Positions 17,701 through 26,756 are shown, counted from the first letter of the stretch. The stretch: 51,123 nt of DNA from Flavobacteriaceae bacterium (GCA_024742935.1 JANSXN010000014.1:1-51123); one strand, 5' to 3'. Notes: a model not told the origin generated them from the letters alone. A program made the numbers and translations.

Positions 17701-17708
17701 CAAAGGTA
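17701..17708 (-). promoter_or_regulatory. Candidate -7 box TACCTTTG for the FAS1 gene
   Basis: Minus-strand TAnnTTTG match, about 25 bp before the ATG at 17675. Confidence 0.6.
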
Positions 17709-17932
17709 CCTACTGAAGTTGTTAAATTTTGACAAAAGAAATTAATCTTATGTTAATTGTTTTGAATATTTTTTAGTGTGGAAATCAGTACCTACTTATA
17801 ACCATCCTCAGGTTAGTAACATATATAGATTAGATGTTTTCCATTTATACAATAGTTTTTAGGAAACACCCACTATATGAGAAAAATATAATATTTTTAC
17901 AGCACACTACGATCCTTTTATAACACATAGAC

Positions 17933-20900
17933 ATGATTTACAAAACGTTCCCGTTGCTTTTTGCACTTTTATTTTCAATGCACATAACCTCCCAGGAAGA
18001 AACCAAATGGGACGTTGCCAATCCCGGTCACGATTTCAAATACAACACCCACACCTTCACCACAGATGAAGGCACCTGGATGAACCTCGACGTTTCTCCT
18101 GACGGGAAAACCATCGTGTTTGATATGGTGGGCGATATCTACACCATCCCAATCACTGGCGGAAAAGCCAAAGCATTGCGCACGGGTATTCCCTTTGAAA
18201 TACAACCGCGCTTTAGCCCAGATGGAAAACACATTTCCTTTACAAGCGATGCCGGTGGAGGCGATAATATCTGGATAATGAAAGCCGATGGCAGTGATGC
18301 CAAACAAATCACCAAAGAAGATTTTAGACTGCTTAACAACGCCACCTGGATGCCCAATGGCAATTATTTGGTTGCCCGAAAACACTTTACTTCAGGGCGC
18401 TCGCTGGGTGCCGGCGAAATGTGGCAATACCACATCACAGGAGGTAGCGGTGTCCAACTCACCAAACGCAGTAACGACCAAAAAGACGTCAACGAACCCG
18501 TGATTTCTCCTGACGGAAACTATATGTATTACAGTGAAGACGTCACCTCAGGAAATGTCTTTGAATACAACAAAGATGCAAACAGCCAGATTTATGCTAT
18601 CAAACGCTATGATTTTCAAACGGGTGACATCGAGCAAATCACCGGTGGACCGGGTGGTGCCGCAAGACCTCAAATTTCGCGTGACGGTAAACTCCTCGCC
18701 TTTGTAAAAAGAGTGCGCACCAAAACTGTTTTATACATTCACGACCTGCAAACCGGTGAAGAATGGCCGGTATATGATGCACTCAATAAAGACCAAATGA
18801 CTGCCTGGGCGATTTTTGGTGTGTACCCCAATTTCAGCTGGATGCCCAATAATGAAGAAATTGTCATCTGGGCAAAAGGAAAATTTCAGAAAGTGAATGT
18901 CAAAACCGCCGCCGTGAGTACCATCCCCTTTACAGCAGAGGTGTCTATAGATATTGCAGAACGCGTGCATTTTAAAACACCCATCGATACTGATGACTTT
19001 ACTGTTAAGATGATACGCGACGCAGTGACCTCTCCTGATGGAAAAACAGTAGTCTTTAGAGCATTAGGCTACCTTTGGACCAAAAACCTTCCCAACGGAA
19101 CTCCAAAACGCTTAACAACAGAAACCGACTTTGAGGCCGAACCCGCTTTTTCGCCAAACGGCAAAGAAATTGTTTATGTTAGTTGGAATGATACTGAGTT
19201 GGGAGCGATTAGAAAAATTTCAGTCAATGGGGGCGCATCCTTAAAACTTACTTCTGAAAAAGGCATCTACAGAACACCCGCTTTTTCGCCAAACGGGCAA
19301 ACCCTTGTTTTCAGGAAAGAGGGTGGTAATAATGACCAGGGAAGAGCCTTTACCAAAAACCCGGGGCTATACACTATGAAAAATACCGGAGGTGAAGAAA
19401 CATTCCTCACTAAAAATGGTGAATATCCACTCTTTACAAAAGACGGCAAACGCATTTTCTTCCAAACCGGAGGCGTGTTTTTTGGTGCACTCACTAAAGA
19501 ATTGAAAAGTGTGGATCTAAACGGGCAGGATGAACGCACACATATCAAATCAAAATATGCCAACCGCCTGGTGCCCAGTCCCGATAACAACTGGATCACC
19601 TTTTCACATTTACACAAAGCCTATGTGGCACCTTTAAACTTAAACGGTCAGGAAGTGGATCTCGACAACAAAACCACAGCCGTTCCAGTGTCCCAGCTTG
19701 CAAACGACGCCGGTATCAATCTGCACTGGTCTGCAGACAGCAAACAGGTGATGTGGACCCTGGGCGACCGCTATTTTAAAAACGAACTCAAAGACCGGTT
19801 TACATTTTTACCCGGTTCGCCCCTAAAAGTAGAACCGCCTTCAGACAAAGGAACCGAGATTGGCTTAAAAGCAAAAGTCGATAAGCCAGAAGGCCGCATC
19901 GCATTTACCAATGCCCGCATCATTACTATGGAAGGTGATCAAATCATTGAAAACGGAACCATTGTAATCAATCAAAATAAAATCGAAACGATGGGAACTT
20001 CTTCTGAAGTTAAGATCCCCGCAAATACCAAAGTCTATGACGCCGCCGGGAAAACAATTATGCCCGGTATGGTAGATGCACACGCGCATGTAGGCGGTTT
20101 TCGATACGGATTGACAACACAACAAAACTGGCAGTTTTATGCCAATCTCGCTTATGGAGTGACCACCGCACACGACCCATCTGCAAATACCGAAACGATT
20201 TTCACCCTTTCAGAAATGCTGAAAAGTGGCAACCTGGTTGGACCCCGCCTCTACTCCACCGGATACATTCTCTATGGTGCAGACGGCGATTTTAAAGCAG
20301 TGGTCAATAATCTGGATGATGCTCGTTCAAACATCAAACGCACCAAAGCGTTTGGAGCACGTTCAGTGAAAAGTTACAACCAGCCGCGCCGTGACCAGCG
20401 CCAGCAAGTGTTGCAAGCAGCCCGCGAGGAAGGTATCAACGTAGTACCCGAAGGCGGATCTACTTTTTTCCATAACATCACCATGGTCATTGACGGACAT
20501 ACAGGTGTCGAACACAACATTCCTGTAGCGCCGGTGTATAAAGATATACTCGAAGTGTGGGGCGCCAGTGACGTGGGATATACGCTTACATTGCTGGTAA
20601 ACTACGGCGGACTCAATGCAGAGTATTACTGGTATCAAAAAACCAATGTGTGGGAAAATGAGAAATTATTGCAATTTACACCCAGAGGAATTATCGACTC
20701 CCGCTCACGCCACCGTATGATGGTCCCTGATGAAGAATATGAAAACAGTCATATCCTTTCAGCAAAAACAGCAAAAGCCCTAGCAGATGTAGGCGTAAAA
20801 GTCAACATGGGTGCACACGGGCAGTTACAAGGTCTGGGAGCTCACTGGGAATTGTGGAGCATACAACAAGGCGGGATGAGCAATCTGGAAGCCTTAAAAA

Positions 20901-21217
20901 CAGCCACCATCAATGCAGCAGAATACATCGGTGCCGGGAAGGATATCGGTTCCTTAAAAGTAGGCAAAATGGCCGATTTACTCCTGCTGGAAAACAATCC
21001 GTTGGAGAATATTCAAAATACAAACAGCTTAATTTACACTATGATCAACGGCAGGCTGTATGACAGCAATACCATGAACGAAGTGGGCAATCACCCAAAA
21101 GAGCGCCAATCCTTTTACTGGGAAAACAATCGATACAACGCCGCCTTCCCATGGAACGAGGCCAGCAATAGCTTTATGGAACAACACTGTTGCGGTGTGG
21201 GACATTCTCATAATTAG
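17933..21217 (+). CDS. Secreted TolB-propeller/amidohydrolase fusion protein
   Basis: 1094 residues with a signal peptide (1-20, ending HITSQ). Residues about 40-640 form a TolB-like beta-propeller with repeated PD40 motifs (LDVSPDGKTIVFD, PRFSPDGKHISF, PAFSPNGQTLVF). Residues about 655-1060 are a metal-dependent amidohydrolase: PGMVDAHAHVGG with the HxH pair His717/His719, later His residues in EHNIP and GAHGQ, and the closing GKMADLLLLENNPL. The tail ends in CCGVGHSHN, a possible extra metal site. The substrate is unknown; members are often labelled imidazolonepropionase-like or peptidase-like. Confidence 0.9.
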   Translation: MIYKTFPLLFALLFSMHITSQEETKWDVANPGHDFKYNTHTFTTDEGTWMNLDVSPDGKTIVFDMVGDIYTIPITGGKAKALRTGIPFEIQPRFSPDGKHISFTSDAGGGDNIWIMKADGSDAKQITKEDFRLLNNATWMPNGNYLVARKHFTSGRSLGAGEMWQYHITGGSGVQLTKRSNDQKDVNEPVISPDGNYMYYSEDVTSGNVFEYNKDANSQIYAIKRYDFQTGDIEQITGGPGGAARPQISRDGKLLAFVKRVRTKTVLYIHDLQTGEEWPVYDALNKDQMTAWAIFGVYPNFSWMPNNEEIVIWAKGKFQKVNVKTAAVSTIPFTAEVSIDIAERVHFKTPIDTDDFTVKMIRDAVTSPDGKTVVFRALGYLWTKNLPNGTPKRLTTETDFEAEPAFSPNGKEIVYVSWNDTELGAIRKISVNGGASLKLTSEKGIYRTPAFSPNGQTLVFRKEGGNNDQGRAFTKNPGLYTMKNTGGEETFLTKNGEYPLFTKDGKRIFFQTGGVFFGALTKELKSVDLNGQDERTHIKSKYANRLVPSPDNNWITFSHLHKAYVAPLNLNGQEVDLDNKTTAVPVSQLANDAGINLHWSADSKQVMWTLGDRYFKNELKDRFTFLPGSPLKVEPPSDKGTEIGLKAKVDKPEGRIAFTNARIITMEGDQIIENGTIVINQNKIETMGTSSEVKIPANTKVYDAAGKTIMPGMVDAHAHVGGFRYGLTTQQNWQFYANLAYGVTTAHDPSANTETIFTLSEMLKSGNLVGPRLYSTGYILYGADGDFKAVVNNLDDARSNIKRTKAFGARSVKSYNQPRRDQRQQVLQAAREEGINVVPEGGSTFFHNITMVIDGHTGVEHNIPVAPVYKDILEVWGASDVGYTLTLLVNYGGLNAEYYWYQKTNVWENEKLLQFTPRGIIDSRSRHRMMVPDEEYENSHILSAKTAKALADVGVKVNMGAHGQLQGLGAHWELWSIQQGGMSNLEALKTATINAAEYIGAGKDIGSLKVGKMADLLLLENNPLENIQNTNSLIYTMINGRLYDSNTMNEVGNHPKERQSFYWENNRYNAAFPWNEASNSFMEQHCCGVGHSHN

Positions 21218-21425
21218 TTTGTGAATTGAGGTTTTGAAGGATCACCGATGACTGGTGATATTTTGAAAGTAAATCTGCGGGCATCTGCGTAATCTGCAGG
21301 CCAAATAATTTTGCTGGCTGATATATTACAGGGTTGAGCCATCATTAAACAGATTGAACACTAAACACTCCCCGAAGCCTCGGGACTGAACACTCTTTTT
21401 TATTTGGAATTTAGTAGTTGGAATT

Positions 21426-21471
21426 TGCCTTGCCATCCGAATCCGCCCTAAGCGGAGAAGGATGGGTGCTT
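21426..21471 (+). repeat. Dispersed hairpin repeat H1, copy 1
   Basis: The unit folds as CCATCC-GAA-TCCGC, loop CCTAA, GCGGA-GAA-GGATGG, flanked by TGCCTTG and GTGCTT and set in GGAATTTG repeats. Identical to copies at 21488 and 23611. Confidence 0.9.
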
Positions 21472-21487
21472 TTATCTATTTGGAATT

Positions 21488-21533
21488 TGCCTTGCCATCC
21501 GAATCCGCCCTAAGCGGAGAAGGATGGGTGCTT
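21488..21533 (+). repeat. Dispersed hairpin repeat H1, copy 2
   Basis: Identical to copy 1 and lies 62 bp after it, so the pair looks like a tandem duplication including the flanking ttggaattt. Confidence 0.9.
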
Positions 21534-21546
21534 GGAATTTGGCACT

Positions 21547-22368
21547 TCATCCCATCCTCTCAACCAACCTCACACACTCCACCGCTTCCTTTACATCGTG
21601 CACTCTGAGAATGGAAGCTCCTTTTAACAGTGCAATACTGTTCAAAACCGTAGTTCCGTTGAGGGCTTCGTGAGGTGTTGTGTTGAGTGTTTTGTAAATC
21701 ATAGATTTTCTGGAAAGACCTGCTAAAAAAGGAACATTCAGGTTTTTAAACAATTCAAGTTTGCTCAACAATTCAAAATTTTGAGTAATTGTTTTGGCAA
21801 ACCCAAATCCGGGATCGGCTATGATATCGTTGATTCCGGCTTGGCGGGCAGCGGCAATGCGTTCTGAAAAATACCGAAGTACCTCCAACGTGACATCCTC
21901 ATAATCGGTCAGGTTTTTCATTGTTTGCGGGGTACCGCGCATATGCATCATCACATAGGGGACCTGCAGTTTGGCCACTGTAGGTAGCATCACCTCATCC
22001 AAAAGTCCTGCAGAAATATCATTGACCAATGCGGCACCGGCTTCCACACTTTGAAGTGCCACTTCGCTGCGAAAGCTATCCACAGAAATCAAGGCATCGG
22101 GAAACTCTCTTAGGATCAATTGAATCGCAGGAAGAACACGTTGCAATTCCTCTTCAACTGAAATAGCAATCGCTCCGGGACGCGAACTGTAGCCTCCTAC
22201 ATCAAGAAAAGTGGCACCCTCTCTGAGCATTATTTCGGCTTGACCTAAAAGGGCACTATCATCTTTGAGTGTTCCACCGTCATAAAAAGAATCGGGCGTT
22301 ACATTGAGTATGCCCATTACTTTGGGTGTGGATAAATCGATAAGTGTTCCTTTGCAGTTGAGGGTCAT
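21547..22368 (-). CDS. folP: Dihydropteroate synthase
   Basis: 273 residues if started at the ATG at 22368 (MTLNCKGTLIDL); a further ATG six codons upstream is possible. It condenses pterin pyrophosphate with p-aminobenzoate in folate synthesis, in the cytosol. Landmarks: MGILNVTPDSFYDGG (pterin site) near 20, DVGGYSSRPGA near 58 (usually GGxSTRPG), NDISAG near 115, MHMRGTPQTM near 140, DPGFGFAKT near 190, GLSRKSM near 215 and RVHDVKEAVE at the end. It is divergent from the DUF1599 gene, as in other flavobacteria. Confidence 0.95.
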   Translation of the reverse strand: MTLNCKGTLIDLSTPKVMGILNVTPDSFYDGGTLKDDSALLGQAEIMLREGATFLDVGGYSSRPGAIAISVEEELQRVLPAIQLILREFPDALISVDSFRSEVALQSVEAGAALVNDISAGLLDEVMLPTVAKLQVPYVMMHMRGTPQTMKNLTDYEDVTLEVLRYFSERIAAARQAGINDIIADPGFGFAKTITQNFELLSKLELFKNLNVPFLAGLSRKSMIYKTLNTTPHEALNGTTVLNSIALLKGASILRVHDVKEAVECVRLVERMG

Positions 22369-22478
22369 AAGTGAGTTTTCGCGCAAGCGAAAATTTTATA
22401 AATAGTATAAACTATAATTCATTCAAAGCAAATTTAAGGCTTTCTATACTTTTTTTTAGGACTTCCCGCACGAAAGTG

Positions 22479-22486
22479 TATTTTTG
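22479..22486 (+). promoter_or_regulatory. Candidate -7 box TATTTTTG for the DUF1599 gene
   Basis: TAnnTTTG match 37 bp before the ATG at 22524. It lies inside the longer open frame, which argues for the downstream start. Confidence 0.6.
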
Positions 22487-22523
22487 TAAGGCGAGTTCTA
22501 AAAAGACCCATCGAATAAAAATT

Positions 22524-23078
22524 ATGACAAACACAGAAAAACAATATGATGAAGTCATCGCGACCTGCAGGGGGTTGTTTATCAATAAAATGAAAGACTA
22601 TGGAAGCGCCTGGCGCATTTTGCGACTGCCTTCCCTCACCGACCAGATTTTTATCAAAGCACAGCGCATCCGCAGTTTGCAACAAAATGAAGTGCGCAAA
22701 GTCAATGAAGATGAAAGCAGTGAGTTTATTGGCATCATCAATTACAGCGTGATGGCACTCATTCAATTGGAAAAGGGCGTAGTAGAACAACCCGACTTGG
22801 ATGTAGAGGAAGCCACTGCTCGCTATGACGAAAAAATCACCGAAACCAAAAACCTCATGCTCAACAAAAACCACGACTATGGAGAGGCCTGGAGAGATAT
22901 GCGTGTGAGTTCGCTGACGGATTTAATCATCCAAAAACTCTTACGCGTCAAGCAGATTGAAGACAATCAGGGAAAAACACTGGTGAGTGAAGGGATTGAT
23001 GCCAATTATCAGGATATGATTAATTATGCAGTCTTTGCTTTGATTTTGCTTGGGCAAAATCAAGAAAATTCCAAATAA
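22524..23078 (+). CDS. DUF1599 protein
   Basis: 184 residues from the ATG at 22524; the frame is open upstream to 22371, but the promoter box and the start of similarity favour this start. The protein is an internal duplication: TNTEKQYDEVIATCRGLFINKMKDYGSAWR-like and YDEKITETKNLMLNKNHDYGEAWR-like halves, each with (K/H)DYGxAWRxxRxxSLTDxI. This is the nucleotide-modification-associated DUF1599 pattern. Helical, cytosolic; function not established. It forms part of the folP-tpiA neighbourhood. Confidence 0.85.
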   Translation: MTNTEKQYDEVIATCRGLFINKMKDYGSAWRILRLPSLTDQIFIKAQRIRSLQQNEVRKVNEDESSEFIGIINYSVMALIQLEKGVVEQPDLDVEEATARYDEKITETKNLMLNKNHDYGEAWRDMRVSSLTDLIIQKLLRVKQIEDNQGKTLVSEGIDANYQDMINYAVFALILLGQNQENSK

Positions 23079-23079
23079 C

Positions 23080-23097
23080 AAGCACCAAATTCCAAAT
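23080..23097 (-). repeat. Left arm of an 18-bp inverted repeat flanking the four-helix-bundle gene
   Basis: aagcaccaaattccaaat here is the exact reverse complement of 23532-23549. The same motif opens the repeat tract at 26494. Confidence 0.85.
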
Positions 23098-23133
23098 AGA
23101 AAAACAGGTAATAAAAAATAAAAAGTTTAGAAA

Positions 23134-23484
23134 ATGGCGGTTTATGATTTAGAGGAACGCACTTTTATTTTTGCCAGAGATTGCAGGTTGTGTGTTCAAT
23201 CTTTAAAAAAAACGATTTCTAATATTGAAGATGGGAAGCAATTGATTAAAGCTTCCGGTTCTGTGGGTGCTAATTATATTGAAGCCAATGAAAAGCTAGG
23301 AGAAAAGGATTTTATTTTTCGCTTAAAAATTGCAAGAAAAGAAGCGAAAGAGTCTAAATATTGGCTTAGATTACTTTATGCTTTAAACAAGGATGTTGAC
23401 ACTTTAAATGAATTACTTAATGAAGCTGAAGAACTCAGAAAAATCCTGTCAATCATAATCAAAAAAAATGAACGCAATGATTAG
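23134..23484 (+). CDS. Four-helix-bundle protein (S23 / 23S rRNA intervening-sequence family)
   Basis: 116 residues, all helical, with family landmarks: LEERTFIFARDCR near residue 5, IKASGSVGANYIEANEKLGEKDF in the middle and KESKYWLRLLYAL near 75. Such genes were first found in insertions within 23S rRNA genes, and the fold is shared with the Avd accessory protein of diversity-generating retroelements. There is no rRNA gene or reverse transcriptase here. It interrupts the otherwise conserved DUF1599/BT_3928 order and is bracketed by GGAATTTG-type repeats in inverted orientation. Function unknown. Confidence 0.88.
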   Translation: MAVYDLEERTFIFARDCRLCVQSLKKTISNIEDGKQLIKASGSVGANYIEANEKLGEKDFIFRLKIARKEAKESKYWLRLLYALNKDVDTLNELLNEAEELRKILSIIIKKNERND

Positions 23485-23511
23485 CACATTAACAAACAAA
23501 AAAAATAGTAT

Positions 23512-23680
23512 TTTGGAATTTAGTGCTTGGAATTTGGAATTTGGTGCTTGGAATTTGAAATTTGATGCTTCAAATTTTGGTGCAGATTTTGGAATTTGGA
23601 ATTTGGAATTTGCCTTGCCATCCGAATCCGCCCTAAGCGGAGAAGGATGGGTGCTTGGAATTTGGTGCTTCAATTTAAAA
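23512..23680 (+). repeat. GGAATTTG repeat tract with hairpin H1, copy 3
   Basis: About 20 near-copies of ttggaatttg/tgcttggaattt, containing the right arm of the inverted repeat (23532-23549) and an identical copy of hairpin H1 at 23611-23656. Confidence 0.9.
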
Positions 23681-23706
23681 TTAAATAATAATAAAATTTT
23701 CATTAC

Positions 23707-25413
23707 ATGAAAGTACTCGTATTCATCTCCCGTATCCTCGTTGGCGGATTGTTCATCTTTTCCGGACTCATAAAACTGAATGACCCTGTGGGGTTTTCGT
23801 TTAAACTGGAAGATTATTTTGCCCCTGATGTGTTGAACCTCGAATTTCTCGTGCCTTATGCACTTGCCATTGCCATTTTTGTGGTAATTTATGAGGTGCT
23901 GCTGGGTGTGATGGTGATTATTGGCTATGCCAAAAAATTCACTGTCTGGAGTTTGTTGCTGATGATTGTCTTCTTTACCTTTCTTACCTTCTACTCAGCT
24001 TACTTCAATAAAGTAACTGATTGCGGATGCTTTGGGGATGCAATTAAACTCACCCCCTGGGAGTCGTTTACTAAGGATGTGATTTTATTGGTATTCATTC
24101 TCATTCTCTTTTTTGGACAGAAGTACATCACACCGCTTTTCGCGAAAGCGTCTTTAAAATACATCGTGCTGGCCTCCTTTTTGTTTTGTGTATTCATTAC
24201 GTATCAGGTATTGAATCATTTGCCCTATATTGATTTCAGGGCTTATAAAATTGGTAGCAATATTCAGGAATCCATGGCCATACCGCCTGATGCACCCCGG
24301 GCCATTTATGATTACAGCTGGAAATTTGATGTGAATGGCGAAGAAAAAATTGTGGTCACTCAAGGCGATTATCCGGCTGTGGAAGGCGAATTTGTGGGTG
24401 TGGATACCCAACTGGTTCAGGAAGGCTATGCCCCTCCCATTACCGACTTCACCATTGAAACCGATGATGAAATCCTCACAGACGAAATTCTCGCCATCGA
24501 AAACCTCATCATGGTCGTAGTCTATAATGTGGAGCGCAGCAATCCTAAGGGTTTTGATAATATCAAAAAAATAACCGATGAGGCCATTGAAAAAGGATAT
24601 ACCGTTATAGGACTTTCTGCTTCATTAGAAAAGAAAATTGAAGGTTTAAAAACCACACACAACTTAAATTTTGATTTCTATTTCTGTGACCAAACCGTGC
24701 TTAAAACCATTGTGCGTAGTAATCCGGGTATTTTGGAGCTAAACGCGGGTACCATCAAACAAAAACTCCACTGGAAGGATGCTTTAAAACTGGAGTTAAA
24801 AACCATAGAGCCCAAGCCCATTGTATTTGATGAACGCTTAAAAATGCAACTCGACAGCATCAAGGAACTCGATCAACGATACCGCTCCTTAATGGGATTG
24901 GGACCCGATGAATTGAAAACCAAAGCCGAAGAAATGGGCCTTGAAGAGGAGGAATACAGCGGCAATTTATGGGGAAAACAATCTGCTGTTGACCAAACCA
25001 ATATGGCGTTTATAGAAAACATCTTCAACAAAAACGGTTACCCCGGAAAGTCGTTGGTGGGTGAACCCACAAACACCACTGCCTGGTATGTATTACAGCA
25101 TTCTGAAAAAATACCACAGTACTTTCATTTGATTAAAAAAGCAGGTGACGATGGCGAACTCCCCTATCGCTTTGTGGCGATGATGGAAGACCGCTTGTTA
25201 ATGCAGGAAGGCAAACCTCAGATTTATGGTACCCAGGGAAAAAGTTATGATGAGAGAGGCTCATTTATCTGGCCCATCGAGAATCCCGAATCTGTGAACG
25301 AACGCCGTGCGGAAGCAGGCTTTACAAGTACCATAGAAGAATATGCTAAAAACCTTTTTGGCGAAGACTTTGAATACAAAGCACTCACTATGGAGGAGGT
25401 AACAGTGGACTAA
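23707..25413 (+). CDS. BT_3928-type DoxX/MauE membrane protein fused to DUF6624
   Basis: 568 residues. The N-terminal part (about 1-160) has four membrane helices and the DoxX/MauE pattern, with the short motif DCGCFGDAIKLTPWESFTKD near 105. A thioredoxin-like periplasmic segment follows (about 170-360, with FTIETDDE and ENLIMVVVYN). The last 185 residues (DQRYRSLMGLG onward; VDQTNMAFIENIFNKNGYPG, LPYRFVAMMEDRLLM, YGTQG) match DUF6624. BT_3928 proteins commonly end before this, so I read a C-terminal fusion. Redox-related work in the envelope is likely. Its stop immediately precedes the ATG of the next gene. Confidence 0.78.
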   Translation: MKVLVFISRILVGGLFIFSGLIKLNDPVGFSFKLEDYFAPDVLNLEFLVPYALAIAIFVVIYEVLLGVMVIIGYAKKFTVWSLLLMIVFFTFLTFYSAYFNKVTDCGCFGDAIKLTPWESFTKDVILLVFILILFFGQKYITPLFAKASLKYIVLASFLFCVFITYQVLNHLPYIDFRAYKIGSNIQESMAIPPDAPRAIYDYSWKFDVNGEEKIVVTQGDYPAVEGEFVGVDTQLVQEGYAPPITDFTIETDDEILTDEILAIENLIMVVVYNVERSNPKGFDNIKKITDEAIEKGYTVIGLSASLEKKIEGLKTTHNLNFDFYFCDQTVLKTIVRSNPGILELNAGTIKQKLHWKDALKLELKTIEPKPIVFDERLKMQLDSIKELDQRYRSLMGLGPDELKTKAEEMGLEEEEYSGNLWGKQSAVDQTNMAFIENIFNKNGYPGKSLVGEPTNTTAWYVLQHSEKIPQYFHLIKKAGDDGELPYRFVAMMEDRLLMQEGKPQIYGTQGKSYDERGSFIWPIENPESVNERRAEAGFTSTIEEYAKNLFGEDFEYKALTMEEVTVD

Positions 25414-26487
25414 ATGATACGCTACATACTTCAAAAAATTGGTTATGCCCTGCTCACCCTTTTTGGAGTGGTCACCGTGATTTTCTTTTTGTTCACCATA
25501 CTTCCCGGCGACCCCGCACGGATGATGCTGGGGCAAAATGAAAGCCCCGAGCAGATTGAAATCGTCAAAAAAAAATATGGGTTTGACAAACCTTTACACA
25601 CCCAGTACCTGTATTACCTAAACGATTTATCACCTCTCTCTTTCCACAGCAATATGGAAACCGATTACACCTTTCTTTCGGAAGGAAAGTATAGTGCCAC
25701 TACCCTATTTACGATAGGCAACACAACAGTTGTTATCAAAGCACCCTACTTCAGGGAATCCTTTCAAAAAAGCGGAAAAGAAGTCACTGCCGTGATTGGG
25801 GAAACCTTGCCCAACACGGCTATTTTGGCAGTATCTGCCATTATCATTGCGCTCATTATCGGTATTTTTTTCGGAATTATTTCAGCCTTGGTGAAAGACA
25901 GCTGGATGGATAAAGCCATTCAAATCTTTAGCACTTTAGGAATGAGCGTACCCTCCTTTTTTAGTGCCATTTTATTTGCCTGGTTTTTTGGGTATGTACT
26001 CCATCAATACACCCACCTGAACATGACCGGTAGTTTGTATGAAGTGGACGATTTTGGCGAAGGCAAATACATCCAATGGAAAAACCTCATCCTGCCCGCC
26101 ATTGTTCTGGGAATTCGCCCGCTGGCCGTTGTGATTCAGTTGATGCGCAACTCCTTGCTGGAAGTCCTCAATCAGGATTACATTCGCACAGCAAAAGCGA
26201 AAGGCCTAAGCACCTATCAAATCATCAGAAGACACGCATTGAAAAACTCATTAAACCCGGTGGTGACTGCTATTTCGGGTTGGTTTGCCTCCATGCTTGC
26301 CGGGGCGGTGTTTGTAGAATACATCTTTGGGTGGAACGGTTTGGGAAAAGAAATTGTGGATGCGCTCAACACGCTGGACTTGCCCATCATTATGGGTGCT
26401 GTAATCGTGATAGCGACTATGTTTATTCTGATTAATATTCTGGTGGATATTATTTATGGCATTTTAGACCCCAAGATTAGGGGATAG
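25414..26487 (+). CDS. ABC transporter permease, DppB/OppB type, without partner subunits
   Basis: 357 residues. The start ATG directly follows the upstream stop, so translation is probably coupled. The N-terminus IRYILQKIGYALLTLFGV and LPGDPARMMLGQN are typical of peptide-type permeases; six membrane helices follow, and the ATPase-contact EAA loop is LNQDYIRTAKAKGLS with RRHALKNSLNPVV. A hydrophilic insert of about 60 residues lies between helix 1 and helix 2. No second permease, ATPase or binding protein is encoded nearby, so it must pair with subunits elsewhere or act differently. Confidence 0.88.
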   Translation: MIRYILQKIGYALLTLFGVVTVIFFLFTILPGDPARMMLGQNESPEQIEIVKKKYGFDKPLHTQYLYYLNDLSPLSFHSNMETDYTFLSEGKYSATTLFTIGNTTVVIKAPYFRESFQKSGKEVTAVIGETLPNTAILAVSAIIIALIIGIFFGIISALVKDSWMDKAIQIFSTLGMSVPSFFSAILFAWFFGYVLHQYTHLNMTGSLYEVDDFGEGKYIQWKNLILPAIVLGIRPLAVVIQLMRNSLLEVLNQDYIRTAKAKGLSTYQIIRRHALKNSLNPVVTAISGWFASMLAGAVFVEYIFGWNGLGKEIVDALNTLDLPIIMGAVIVIATMFILINILVDIIYGILDPKIRG

Positions 26488-26493
26488 TTAGAT

Positions 26494-26547
26494 AAGCACC
26501 AAATTCCAAATTCCAAATTCCAAATTCCAAAAGTTCCAAATTCCACA
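26494..26547. repeat. ATTCCAA tandem repeat tract
   Basis: Begins with the 18-bp motif aagcaccaaattccaaat and continues with about four (ATTCCAA) heptamers and a degenerate end. The same repeat family surrounds the four-helix-bundle gene. Confidence 0.85.
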
Positions 26548-26694
26548 TCTGTTTCTTGAATACTCGCTTGCATTAAAAAACATTAAAGGGCATTATACTA
26601 AATATCCTTAACTACTTAATGGTTAAAACCCTTTTGATACATTTTTATAACAATAAGCAAAGGCTTTCATACCTCAACAAAGCTAAAATTTAAG

Positions 26695-26702
26695 TAAATT
26701 TG
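26695..26702 (+). promoter_or_regulatory. Candidate -7 box TAAATTTG for tpiA
   Basis: TAnnTTTG match 55 bp before the tpiA ATG, in a 270-bp gap, so tpiA-prmA is probably transcribed separately from the permease. Confidence 0.5.
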
Positions 26703-26756
26703 TCACGTCAATTTGATATTTTTTTGATTAAAGAATATTCAAGAATAAAAAAAACA

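Larger units (their letters stand above)
21218..21546. other. Repeat-rich intergenic region
   Basis: Contains TCTGCGGGCATCTGCGTAATCTGC-type direct repeats (broken here as tctgcgggcat, tctgcgtaat, tctgcagg at about 21272-21300), a small hairpin (cccgaagcctcggg, about 21371-21384), and two tandem copies of the hairpin repeat described below. No coding frame is convincing. Confidence 0.7.

Noticed and set aside
23134-23484. Diversity-generating retroelement (Avd-like fold)
   Set aside because: No reverse transcriptase, template repeat or variable repeat is visible; only the fold is shared.
23134-23484. 23S rRNA intervening sequence
   Set aside because: The gene family is named after this, but there is no rRNA sequence in the window.
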